Origin: Pseudomonadota bacterium | Lineage (GTDB): Bacteria > Pseudomonadota > Gammaproteobacteria > Xanthomonadales > Wenzhouxiangellaceae | DNA length: 64,000 nucleotides | Direction of reading: 5' to 3' | Assembly (NCBI GenBank): GCA_013285445.1 | Contig: CP053448.1 | Coordinates: 1,674,001-1,738,000 of the forward strand | Part shown: positions 1-7,535 of the stretch, piece after piece | How positions within the stretch are numbered: the first letter of the stretch is position 1 | Layout of the letters: each line of letters opens with the position of its first letter | Translations under genes and position numbers: made by a program | The notes under the pieces: generated by a model | What the model was told of the DNA's origin: nothing | What the model saw: the letters and a program-made list of their open reading frames with translations, nothing else | The model's database searches: none

Positions 1-620
1 CGCCGGATCTGCTGTCCGCGCTCGACCACGTGCTTGCCCGTCTCGGTCGGCCGCCCTGCAGCCGGCCGGCCTTGCGTCATTTCGCCTCGCGCGGAGCGCT
101 TGGCCTGCTCGAGGCCGGCCTGCCCGATGTGGGCGATACCGAGCGGCAGCGTTTGCGGCAGCCGTTTCTGGACTTCTATGCCAGGCACCTCTGGCGTGAA
201 TCCCGGCCATTCGAGGGGATCGATGACCTGCTCGAAGCGCTGGGTCGTGCCGGGATTCCGATCGGGGTGGTCACCAACAAGATCACCCGTTTCGCCGCTC
301 CGGTGCTGAACCATGCCGGCTGGACCGAGCGCATCGCGTGCCTGGTGACCGGTGACCGGGTTGCACGGCCAAAACCGGACCCGGAACCGGTGCGGCTGGC
401 CTGCAGGCTGTTGTTGGTCGACCCGGCCGACGTGGTGTTCATCGGCGATGATCAGCGGGATGTAGAGGCCGGACAGGCGGCCGGTGTGACCACGATCGTA
501 GCCGGCTGGGGCTATCTCGACCCGGCCGTCGACCCCGATAGCTGGGGTGCCGATGCCTTCGCCGCGAGTCCCAGTGGCCTGGCGGCGCTGCTGGCGAACC
601 GTGCTGGCCCGAACCGATGA
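1..620 (+). CDS. mupP: HAD-family phosphatase, MupP/Gph-like (5' end outside window)
   Basis: The reading frame is open from the left edge (first full codon at base 3), so the N-terminus with the HAD motif I nucleophile (DxDGT) lies outside the window. What remains shows motif II (GVVTNK), motif III lysine (ARPKPDPEP) and motif IV (FIGDDQRD) of a haloacid dehalogenase phosphatase. The pattern RFAxP...ER, KPDPEP...LAC and WGY...WGAD fits MupP, the N-acetylmuramate-6-phosphate phosphatase of cell-wall recycling, slightly better than phosphoglycolate phosphatase Gph. In Pseudomonas mupP sits beside yciK, and a YciK-like gene lies 1.2 kb downstream here. The stop overlaps the next start (ATGA). 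Gph remains possible. Confidence 0.8.
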   Translation, partial: PDLLSALDHVLARLGRPPCSRPALRHFASRGALGLLEAGLPDVGDTERQRLRQPFLDFYARHLWRESRPFEGIDDLLEALGRAGIPIGVVTNKITRFAAPVLNHAGWTERIACLVTGDRVARPKPDPEPVRLACRLLLVDPADVVFIGDDQRDVEAGQAAGVTTIVAGWGYLDPAVDPDSWGADAFAASPSGLAALLANRAGPNR

Positions 621-1447
621 AGCCCCTAGACTGGTGCCGTGAACGCCTGCAGGTGGCCGGGCAGCCACTGGCTGCATCACTGCCGTTTGCGCCATCGGAC
701 CACCGCCAGACGATCATTGCGCTGCGCGCGCTGGCCACAGAGATCATGGCGGTGCCCCGGGAGGTCGACGAGGCCGAGGTGGCGCGTCGCAAGCTGGAGT
801 GGTGGAGTCAGGCGCTGGAGGCGGGCAGCGCCCACCCGGCCATCGAGGCCTGGTACCGGACGTCGGCATCCGCGATGCTTCGCGGCGAGTTCGCCTCGCT
901 GCTGGCTGCGGTGGTGACCGACATCGATCCACCGCGCTGCAATGATCTCGACGAGGCCTGGCAGTACTGCGGACGGCTCGGTGGCATGGTGGCCGTGCTG
1001 GAGGCGCGTGCGCTGGGCGCCGACCCGGCGCTGGCCGAATGCCTGCGCGCCTGCGGTACTTTCAGCGAACTGGTGCGGCGCGTGCGCGATGTAGCCATCG
1101 ACGCTGGCCGGCATCGCTGGCTGGTTCCGCTGCAGCTTCAGGCCCAGTACCAGGTTTCGCGCGTGGACGTCGTCTCGGGTGCGGTCGGCCGCGGCTGGGA
1201 TGGACTGGTTCGCCACTGGCTTGGCGACGGGCTGCGCCGGGTTGAAGCAGCCGCGCCGGGCGCTGATCCGGTTGCGGCCTGGCGGCACCGGCACGTACTG
1301 ATCGCACACGCGCTTGATCGTCGCCTGGCCAGCCGGCTTGCGGCGCGGCCGGGCCGAATTCTCGGCCACCGCTTCCTGCCGGGGCATGCCGGCAATGTCT
1401 GGACCGCCTGGCGCTGCGCCCGGCGGCTGCAACGGGCGGCTCGCTGA
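617..1447 (+). CDS. Squalene/phytoene synthase-family protein, NDUFAF6-like, probably non-catalytic
   Basis: This 276-residue all-alpha protein has the SQS/PSY fold signature. The N-terminal ALRALATEI...KLEWW region occupies the place of the first Asp-rich helix, and VRRVRDVAIDAGRHRW matches the second conserved helix (RD...GR). Neither Asp-rich DxxxD motif that binds Mg-prenyl diphosphate is complete, so it resembles the NDUFAF6 branch (mitochondrial complex I assembly factor) rather than carotenoid or hopanoid synthases. Its ATG lies in the ATGA overlap with the upstream phosphatase, so the two are probably co-translated. No other isoprenoid gene is nearby. The true role in bacteria of this branch is unknown. 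Confidence 0.75.
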   Translation: MKPLDWCRERLQVAGQPLAASLPFAPSDHRQTIIALRALATEIMAVPREVDEAEVARRKLEWWSQALEAGSAHPAIEAWYRTSASAMLRGEFASLLAAVVTDIDPPRCNDLDEAWQYCGRLGGMVAVLEARALGADPALAECLRACGTFSELVRRVRDVAIDAGRHRWLVPLQLQAQYQVSRVDVVSGAVGRGWDGLVRHWLGDGLRRVEAAAPGADPVAAWRHRHVLIAHALDRRLASRLAARPGRILGHRFLPGHAGNVWTAWRCARRLQRAAR

Positions 1448-1461
1448 CCCGCTTTACCGGT

Positions 1462-1746
1462 TCAGTCGTCGCTGATGATATCCGGCCCCTTGCCGGCAGA
1501 TTTTTCGTAAACGCCGCGACCGATACGACGATACTGCGTAAAGCCGGCCTTTTCGATCGTCGACTGATCCGGCGCACCGGAATGACGCCCGACGACGCTG
1601 GGCGGCGAGATCAGACGCCGCACGGCCGCGCCGCAGCGCGGACATTTCGACAGCGGTTCGTCATCCAGGCGCTGCAGCACCGTAAAGGACTCATGACAGT
1701 GCGGGCAGCCCTTCGGGGAACGGCAGCGGTATTCGTAGAACGGCAT
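1462..1746 (-). CDS. FmdB-family zinc-ribbon protein
   Basis: A 94-residue protein starting MPFYEYRC, the hallmark of the FmdB/CxxC regulatory family. The zinc ribbon is formed by C8, the GCPHC cysteines and KCPRC, followed by a basic, low-complexity tail. The frame stays open upstream, but the ATG at 1746 is chosen because GGAG stands 8 nt before it and the product then begins exactly at the conserved MPFYEY. It converges with the SQS/PSY-like gene (14 bp between stops) and diverges from the SDR gene. Function is not established; FmdB proteins were first linked to amide/formamide gene regulation. Confidence 0.8.
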   Translation of the reverse strand: MPFYEYRCRSPKGCPHCHESFTVLQRLDDEPLSKCPRCGAAVRRLISPPSVVGRHSGAPDQSTIEKAGFTQYRRIGRGVYEKSAGKGPDIISDD

Positions 1747-1863
1747 CCGCGGGACTCCATACACGCCTGCCGGAGGCATCGGACCGATGGTATCGTACAT
1801 CGCAGCTCCCCTGTAGTATGTTGCCCCGATGTGGAATGACGGAATCGGTGCTTGCTGAGGTCG

Positions 1864-2568
1864 ATGGACAACGAAACCGATCACAGGGCCGTGTGGCTGA
1901 TCACAGGTGCGGCTGGCGCACTGGGCAGTGCGCTGGTTCGCCGGCTGTCCGAGACCGCCGAGTGCATCGCACTCGATCGGGACGAGCCAGGCCTCAACGC
2001 GCTGCATGATGAGTTGTGCCGCAACGGACAGTCACCGCCGGCCCTGATGCCGCTCGACCTGGCCCGCGCCGGACCCGATGACCACGCCAGACTGGCTGAA
2101 TCGATTGACGAGGCGTTCGGACGGGTGGACGTGCTCGTGCACAATGCCGCCAGTTTTCGGGCGCTGCGTCCACTGCTCAATCAGCCGCCCGGGGAATGGA
2201 TGGACAGTCTGCAGACCGGTCTGACCGGCCCGTTCCTGCTGACTGCGGCCCTGCTCCCGCTGATGGCTCGTGCCAGTGCCCCGGTCATCGTGTTCGTCAA
2301 TCATCATCACTGCATGGAACATCCGGGCAACTGGGGTGCCTATGGCATTGCCCAGGCCGGCCGGCGACACATGCAGCGGGTCCTGAGCGAGGAGGCGGGG
2401 CGGCGCGGGCCGCGGGTGATCGAAGTCGATCCCGGTGCGTTCTTCAGCCGCCTGTATACCTCGGCATGGCCCGCCACTTCACCCCGGGACATCGCCAGCG
2501 CAGCCGACGCCGCAGAGCGGGTTCTGGATGCCATTCTCAAGCAACTGGGGAGTGCTGAACGTGCCTGA
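1864..2568 (+). CDS. YciK-like short-chain dehydrogenase with altered catalytic residues
   Basis: An SDR of 234 residues with an N-terminal Rossmann motif (TGAAGALG), an LVHNAAS motif replacing NNAG, and a YciK-like segment around NWGAYGIAQAG. Aligned on the tyrosine, the catalytic lysine of YxxxK is glutamine and the serine 13 residues upstream is histidine, so ordinary NAD(P)H-dependent catalysis is doubtful. The ATG at 1864 is used; a TTG at 1852 in the same frame would add four residues, and the GAGG three bases before the ATG is too close to decide. The stop overlaps the GTG start of the HIT gene. Genomic proximity to a MupP-like phosphatase mirrors the mupP-yciK order of Pseudomonas. 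Confidence 0.75.
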   Translation: MDNETDHRAVWLITGAAGALGSALVRRLSETAECIALDRDEPGLNALHDELCRNGQSPPALMPLDLARAGPDDHARLAESIDEAFGRVDVLVHNAASFRALRPLLNQPPGEWMDSLQTGLTGPFLLTAALLPLMARASAPVIVFVNHHHCMEHPGNWGAYGIAQAGRRHMQRVLSEEAGRRGPRVIEVDPGAFFSRLYTSAWPATSPRDIASAADAAERVLDAILKQLGSAERA

Positions 2569-2905
2569 CGACCTGTTTGTCAAAATCATTAATCGCGAGA
2601 TTCCGGCCGATATCGTCTACGAGGATGACGAAATACTGGCGTTTCGGGATATCGACCCGAAGGCGCCGGTTCACCTGCTGGTCATTCCGAAACGGCCCAT
2701 TGCCACGCTCAACGACCTCGAGCCGGCGGATGCCGAACTGGTCGGCCGGTTGGTGCTGACGGCCCGCCGTCTGGCGGCCGAGGCGAAGATCGACGAGGCC
2801 GGCTACCGACTGGTGCTCAACTGCAATCCCGGCGGGGGTCAGTCGGTCTACCATATTCACCTTCATCTGCTTGGCGGACGGCAGATGGAGTGGCCGCCGG
2901 GCTGA
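2561..2905 (+). CDS. hinT: HIT-family protein (HinT-like nucleotide hydrolase)
   Basis: A 114-residue histidine-triad protein. The N-terminus DDLFVKIINREIPADIVYED and the triad HIHLHLLGGR near residue 100 are diagnostic of the HinT branch, which hydrolyses adenosine phosphoramidates and aminoacyl-AMPs. The start is the GTG at 2561: GGGGAG lies 8 nt upstream and the product matches the family length, while the longer open frame back to 2435 is antisense-like and has no site. It overlaps the SDR by 8 bp, so the two are likely translationally coupled. Gene symbol is by family resemblance. Confidence 0.88.
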   Translation: MPDDLFVKIINREIPADIVYEDDEILAFRDIDPKAPVHLLVIPKRPIATLNDLEPADAELVGRLVLTARRLAAEAKIDEAGYRLVLNCNPGGGQSVYHIHLHLLGGRQMEWPPG

Positions 2906-2921
2906 CCGCAACCCGCGGTCA

Positions 2922-4250
2922 TTAGGTCACCTCCGGCAGGTGCCAGCTCATCCAGGCGCCGGCCAGACCCATTCCGGCCAGGATCAGGATGATGGCGGAA
3001 ACCGGCAGCACGCTGGTCAGCGCACCGATGCTGCCGGCGATCAGCAGCACCACGCCAATGACCGTGTTACTGACGGCGACATAGTCGGTGCGCCGGTTGC
3101 CCCCTGCCAGATCGACGATATAGGTCTTGCGCCCCAGCCGCACGCCGGCATGGGCGACAGCAAGCAGGAAGAAAAAGACGGGGTAGAGCCACTGGCTGCC
3201 GGCCAGCCCGTCGTGGGCATGGACCAGACCCACCAGCCCGATGCCGGACACGGCGGCGCCCGCGCCCGCAAGGACCATGACGCGGCGGCTGGACAGGTCC
3301 GCGAAGCGACCCCAGAAGGGTGCCGAGACCAGGCTGGCCAGACCGTCGGCGATGACAAACAGGCCGAGCACCAGAACCGCGCCATCGGTGCGCTGATGGG
3401 CGAGCATGATGAAAAACGGTGCGCTCAGGGCCGAACACAGCAGGAGTGAGCGGGCCAGGACGAAGTGGCGAAACGTCTGGTCGCTGCGCAGCAGCGAGAG
3501 TCGGGAAACGGCCTCGCGGATGGCGTTGCCGCCGCCCTCGGTGGCACCCGGAAACTCCCGTATCATGGCGTATGTCCCGGCACCGGCCAGCCACAGTCCG
3601 GCCGCCGTTGCCAGCAGGATCAGATAGATGGCGGTATCGCCCTGCTGACTGTCGGTCAGCAGCACCACGCCGACGCCGATGGTGATCAGACCGGCCAGAA
3701 ACTCCGACCATCCGCTGACCCGACCACGACGGGTTTTCGGCACCGTCTTGCCGAGAACGTCTTTCGAGGCCACCGAGCACAGGCCCCGCGACAGGCTGAA
3801 CACGACCAGCGCTGCCAGCAGCATCAGTCCGGCTGCGGTGCCGGTCAGGCTGACCGCGACCAGCGCCATTGCCAGGACCGACAGGGCCTGCAGCAGGCTA
3901 CCGATCACGAAGGTCCACTTGCGGACTGCCTGCAGGCGCACCCAGGCCGCAATCAGCAGCTGCGGAATCAGCGACCCCGATTCCCGGATCGGAACCAGGA
4001 ACGCCACGAAGATGCCGGGGGCCGACAGCGCGGTCAGTAGCCAGGCCAGCACGGTCTTGGGGTTGGCGATGGCGTCGCCAAGCTTGGTCAGAAACTGGGT
4101 CGTGATCTGCAGCAGGAAATTGCCCGGCACGACGCGGCAGGCGTTGTCATCGATATCCCTGCAGACGCGGGCGTCTTCCTCATTGACCAGGCGCTGATAA
4201 ACGGATTCCAGCTTGCCACTGGACAGCCATTCATCCCGTCGCTGCTTCAC
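2922..4250 (-). CDS. MFS transporter
   Basis: A 442-residue membrane protein with about 12 hydrophobic segments after a charged N-terminal stretch of about 70 residues. The first half holds KTRRGRVSGWSEF, a variant of the cytoplasmic MFS loop, and FWGRFADLSSRRVMV in the second half is a clear MFS loop motif A (GxxaDrxgRR-like). No substrate can be read. Its start codon overlaps the stop of csiV by 4 bp (ATGA), so both form one minus-strand operon. It converges on the HIT gene with a 16-bp gap containing a small 6-bp stem-loop (2904-2920). The 70-residue soluble N-terminus is unusual for the family. Confidence 0.8.
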   Translation of the reverse strand: MKQRRDEWLSSGKLESVYQRLVNEEDARVCRDIDDNACRVVPGNFLLQITTQFLTKLGDAIANPKTVLAWLLTALSAPGIFVAFLVPIRESGSLIPQLLIAAWVRLQAVRKWTFVIGSLLQALSVLAMALVAVSLTGTAAGLMLLAALVVFSLSRGLCSVASKDVLGKTVPKTRRGRVSGWSEFLAGLITIGVGVVLLTDSQQGDTAIYLILLATAAGLWLAGAGTYAMIREFPGATEGGGNAIREAVSRLSLLRSDQTFRHFVLARSLLLCSALSAPFFIMLAHQRTDGAVLVLGLFVIADGLASLVSAPFWGRFADLSSRRVMVLAGAGAAVSGIGLVGLVHAHDGLAGSQWLYPVFFFLLAVAHAGVRLGRKTYIVDLAGGNRRTDYVAVSNTVIGVVLLIAGSIGALTSVLPVSAIILILAGMGLAGAWMSWHLPEVT

Positions 4251-5134
4251 GGTGGCCCGCCCTCGGCTTGTGTGTCCATGGTGCCTGGCGATTCGGCCGG
4301 CTGTCCGGCGTCAATGATCTCGCCTTGCGGTTCGAATGCCTCGACATGAACCAGAACGCCGAGCCACGGCGAGTCGAAGTACTCGACGCGCTCCGGTTCC
4401 ACGGTACGACTCTGCTCCAGGGCATGCAGCTCGAATCGTCCGGTCTTGCCACCGACCTCGAGTGGCCCCGAGCTCTCCGGAACGCGCCAGTGCAGCGACA
4501 CGTCGCAGTGCAGAAACTGGCGCTGGCGCAGGCGTATTGTGCCGTCGAGACGGTAGTGGAGTCGGGGGGCCAGATCGGTCGCGGCATTGGCCGCACGGCC
4601 ATTGCTGACTGGTTGGCCGGTGGGTCGCAGGCCAATCCACTCGGCCGCAACAATGACATCATCGTGAAGCCGCACGGCCATCGCCTGAACGTCGCGCGAC
4701 AGCGGCTGAAACCATGCCGTCGAGATCATCTGTCCAACGGCGTCACTCTGTTCGAGCCGCCGCCGGGCAGCGGCCATCGCGTCACCCAACTCGTCATCGG
4801 CCTGCCATGGTTCGGGGTAGTCGGCTGGCAGGTCGCCATCGCTGCTGCTCTCGAGTTCGGCCAGTGTCTCGATCAGATCCAGCGTTGCCTGAAGGTCGCT
4901 GGTGGGCTGAAGTGCTGCGTCCGGATCATCGATGTCGTCCTTTGGAGGCTGGACGGACGGATCCAGAGCATGGCTGAAGTCAGTCAGCGCCGATACCGGC
5001 CACCGGTCAGGCTGTCCGTCGGCATGCGTGAAAACGATCACTTCGATCCGATACAGCGGGGGCGGCTGATCGGCTGCGGCTGGAGCGGCCAGGATCAGTC
5101 CGAGCATCAAAAGGCACAGGCGGACGCGAATCAT
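4247..5134 (-). CDS. csiV: CsiV-family periplasmic protein
   Basis: A 295-residue exported protein: signal peptide MIRVRLCLLMLGLILAAPAAA, then the family hallmark YRIEVIVFTH and a C-terminal WLGVLVHVEAF. CsiV in Shewanella binds peptidoglycan and is linked to cell shape and growth on amino acids. The frame is open further upstream to 5254, but the ATG at 5134 directly precedes the signal peptide. A central acidic stretch (about residues 55-125) is low in complexity. It is followed by the MFS gene with a 4-bp overlap. Assignment rests on the N-terminal motif and topology. Confidence 0.7.
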   Translation of the reverse strand: MIRVRLCLLMLGLILAAPAAADQPPPLYRIEVIVFTHADGQPDRWPVSALTDFSHALDPSVQPPKDDIDDPDAALQPTSDLQATLDLIETLAELESSSDGDLPADYPEPWQADDELGDAMAAARRRLEQSDAVGQMISTAWFQPLSRDVQAMAVRLHDDVIVAAEWIGLRPTGQPVSNGRAANAATDLAPRLHYRLDGTIRLRQRQFLHCDVSLHWRVPESSGPLEVGGKTGRFELHALEQSRTVEPERVEYFDSPWLGVLVHVEAFEPQGEIIDAGQPAESPGTMDTQAEGGPP

Positions 5135-5380
5135 GGTGCAGAGTTTAACCCGAAGATCACCGGAGTTCCGCGTCCCGACCTGAAGGTCAGCCATGGTGTT
5201 GCCGGGTTGATGAATCTGCGCGAATTCAGGCATGGGAACCAGGGAGTCAGCCAACCCGGCTGCTGTCGCGTCGGGTCGGATCGGATTCTGTCTGAAGACG
5301 GAAACGCCGGCGTGCTCATTGCCGGCCGGATTAGGTTAGGATTGCCACTTTTCGAGTGCCGCGTATCACAGGAGTATTCG

Positions 5381-7405
5381 ATGATGGCCATGTCGTGTCG
5401 TATCACCGTCTTTTTGCTGACCACGGCGGCTGCCGGCGCTGCGCTGGCTGCCGGCATGACCCTGGACGATATCGCGCGGTTGCAGCAGGTCGATGAGATG
5501 GCCGTCAGTCCGGATGGGCGCCAGGTCGCCTGGACCCGCGTCGTGCCGCGTGACCTCAGGCAAGAGGACGATGGCCCTGCCTGGCAGACGCTGCAGGTCA
5601 GTGACCAGACCGGCGCAACGCGTGATTTCGTGACGGGCGCGGTCAACGTCGGCAGCATTCAATGGGTGCCGGATCAGTCGGCTATTGCGTTCGTTTCCCG
5701 CCGGCACGATGACGAGGTGGCCAGGCTTTACCGCATACCGGTTGACGGAGGAGAAGCCCGGCCGATCCAGACTCCCGGCGAGGGCAGCGTGATCGACTAC
5801 AGTTTCAGCGCCGACAGCGCGCACGTCGCTGTCGTCATTGCGCAACCGGAAGGTGAGGCCGATCGCAAGCGGCGGGAAACGGGTTTCGACGCCGTGGTGT
5901 TCGAGGAACAGGATCGACCGCAGCGTCTGTGGATCGTCTCGCTTGCTGGTGGGGAGTCGCGGCTGGTCGAGCTGGATGGGTCGGTCCAGGGCGTGCGCTG
6001 GTCGCCGGCCGGGGATCGCGTGCTGGTCCGGATCACGCCCCGGCAGCGCGTCGATGACACGTTGATGTTTGAACGCATGCGGATCATTGACCCGTCAGGC
6101 GACGAGATCGGCCGCATCGACAACCCCGGCAAGCTGGGACACGCGGCCTGGAGCCCGGATGGTCGTTGGCTGGCGTTCGTCGCTACCGAATCGGTGCATG
6201 ACACACGCGCCGGGCGCTTGATGGTTGCGCCGGCAGACGGCGGTGACTGGGTCCATCTTTTGCCGGAGCTGGCGGGACATGTCATCGATGTTGCCTGGCG
6301 CGACAGTGACACGATCACCTTTGTCAGCCATGAGGGCGTGCGGGCCCGGGTCGGCACCATCAGGACGGATGGCAGCGGCGAGTCGACACAGGTGTCCCGG
6401 CCGGGATTGATTGTCGACCGGCTTGGCATCGGGCGAAACGCCTCGCTCTGGCTCGGCGCGTCAACCCCGCGGCACCCGCGCGAGCTGTATGTGGCCGATG
6501 GCGAAGACACCGAGCCCAGACGCTTGACCGACTCCAATCCCTGGCTCAAAGAGGTCGAGCTGGCGAAGCAGGAGGTCGTCACCTACCCGGCGCGTGACGG
6601 GTTGAGCATCGAGGGGCTGCTGGTTTGGCCGCTCAAGCACGATGAGCGGTTGCGCTACCCGCTTATCCTGGCCGTGCATGGCGGTCCTGAAAGCCACTAC
6701 AGCAATGGCTGGTTGACCGGCTACAACCTGCCGGCTCAGCATGCCGCGGCCGAGGGCTACTTCATGTTCTTCCCGAACTACCGCGGCAGTACCGGGCGCG
6801 GTGTCGAGTTTGCGCTGCGCTCTCAGGGCCGCCCCGCGCGCGAGGAATTCGACGACCTCGTTGATGGCGTCGACCACCTGATCGAGCGTGGCCTGGTCGA
6901 CGGTGAACGTGTCGGCATCACGGGAGGTTCATACGGGGGTTACGCGACAGCCTGGGGCGCGACCTATTACTCTGAGCGCTTTGCCGCCGCGGTCATGAAC
7001 GTCGGCCTGTCGGACAAGATCGCGATGCTCGGGACCTCCGATATTCCCCGTGAGCTCTACCTCGTCCACTATCGGGCCTGGCCATGGGAGGACTGGGCGC
7101 TGTATCGCGAGGCCAGTCCGATTTTCTACGTCGAGCGTGCGCAGACGCCGCTGCTCATCCTGCACGGCGATGCTGATCCTCGCGTCGACCCGACTCAGTC
7201 GCGCATTCTCTATCGCTACCTGACGCTGCAGGACGACCCGCCGCCGGTGCGCCTGGTGCTTTACCCCGGTGAGGGGCACGGCAATCAGCGGGCCGCATCC
7301 CGCTGGGACTACAGCCGGCGGTTGATGCGCTGGATGAACCACTATCTCAAGGGTGAAGGCGGAGATCCGCCGCCTCACGCGATTCCGGATCTGCCCCTGG
7401 ACTGA
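5381..7405 (+). CDS. Secreted prolyl-oligopeptidase family (S9) peptidase
   Basis: A 674-residue exported serine peptidase. After a signal peptide (about residues 1-24) comes a beta-propeller region with repeats such as MAVSPDGRQVAW and AAWSPDGRWLAF, then an alpha/beta-hydrolase domain. The nucleophile lies in GGSYGGYAT, the acid in GDADPRVDP and the histidine in GEGHG, the full S9 triad. It likely cleaves peptides in the periplasm. The ATG at 5381 has GGAG 6 nt upstream; the frame extends open to 4268 but that part is antisense to csiV. It stands alone, divergent from csiV. S9C (acylaminoacyl) and S9B (dipeptidyl) subtypes cannot be separated by eye. Confidence 0.9.
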   Translation: MMAMSCRITVFLLTTAAAGAALAAGMTLDDIARLQQVDEMAVSPDGRQVAWTRVVPRDLRQEDDGPAWQTLQVSDQTGATRDFVTGAVNVGSIQWVPDQSAIAFVSRRHDDEVARLYRIPVDGGEARPIQTPGEGSVIDYSFSADSAHVAVVIAQPEGEADRKRRETGFDAVVFEEQDRPQRLWIVSLAGGESRLVELDGSVQGVRWSPAGDRVLVRITPRQRVDDTLMFERMRIIDPSGDEIGRIDNPGKLGHAAWSPDGRWLAFVATESVHDTRAGRLMVAPADGGDWVHLLPELAGHVIDVAWRDSDTITFVSHEGVRARVGTIRTDGSGESTQVSRPGLIVDRLGIGRNASLWLGASTPRHPRELYVADGEDTEPRRLTDSNPWLKEVELAKQEVVTYPARDGLSIEGLLVWPLKHDERLRYPLILAVHGGPESHYSNGWLTGYNLPAQHAAAEGYFMFFPNYRGSTGRGVEFALRSQGRPAREEFDDLVDGVDHLIERGLVDGERVGITGGSYGGYATAWGATYYSERFAAAVMNVGLSDKIAMLGTSDIPRELYLVHYRAWPWEDWALYREASPIFYVERAQTPLLILHGDADPRVDPTQSRILYRYLTLQDDPPPVRLVLYPGEGHGNQRAASRWDYSRRLMRWMNHYLKGEGGDPPPHAIPDLPLD

Positions 7406-7474
7406 CCTGGCAGCCAGCCGGACAGACGGCCGGCTGCGGCTGGCCGTCCCGGCGACCGGTGCAGCGGGTCCGAT

Positions 7475-7503
7475 TTGCCGCAACCGGACGGCTGGATTAC
7501 GAT
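7475..7503 (+). promoter_or_regulatory. Candidate sigma-70 promoter of the EF-G-like gene
   Basis: TTGCCG at 7475-7480 and TACGAT at 7498-7503 are separated by exactly 17 bp; each matches four of six consensus positions. Predicted transcription start is near 7510, 26 nt before the ATG, leaving room for the GAGGG ribosome site at 7525-7529. The region just after the S9 gene (7415-7436) can form a 7-bp GC stem-loop but has no T-run. Confidence 0.45.
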
Positions 7504-7535
7504 GCGCACAGCAAACAACTAGATGAGGGTTTTTC

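Noticed and set aside
2904..2920. 6-bp stem-loop between the convergent HIT and MFS genes as a terminator
   Set aside because: Short stem and no T-run in either direction; too weak to call.
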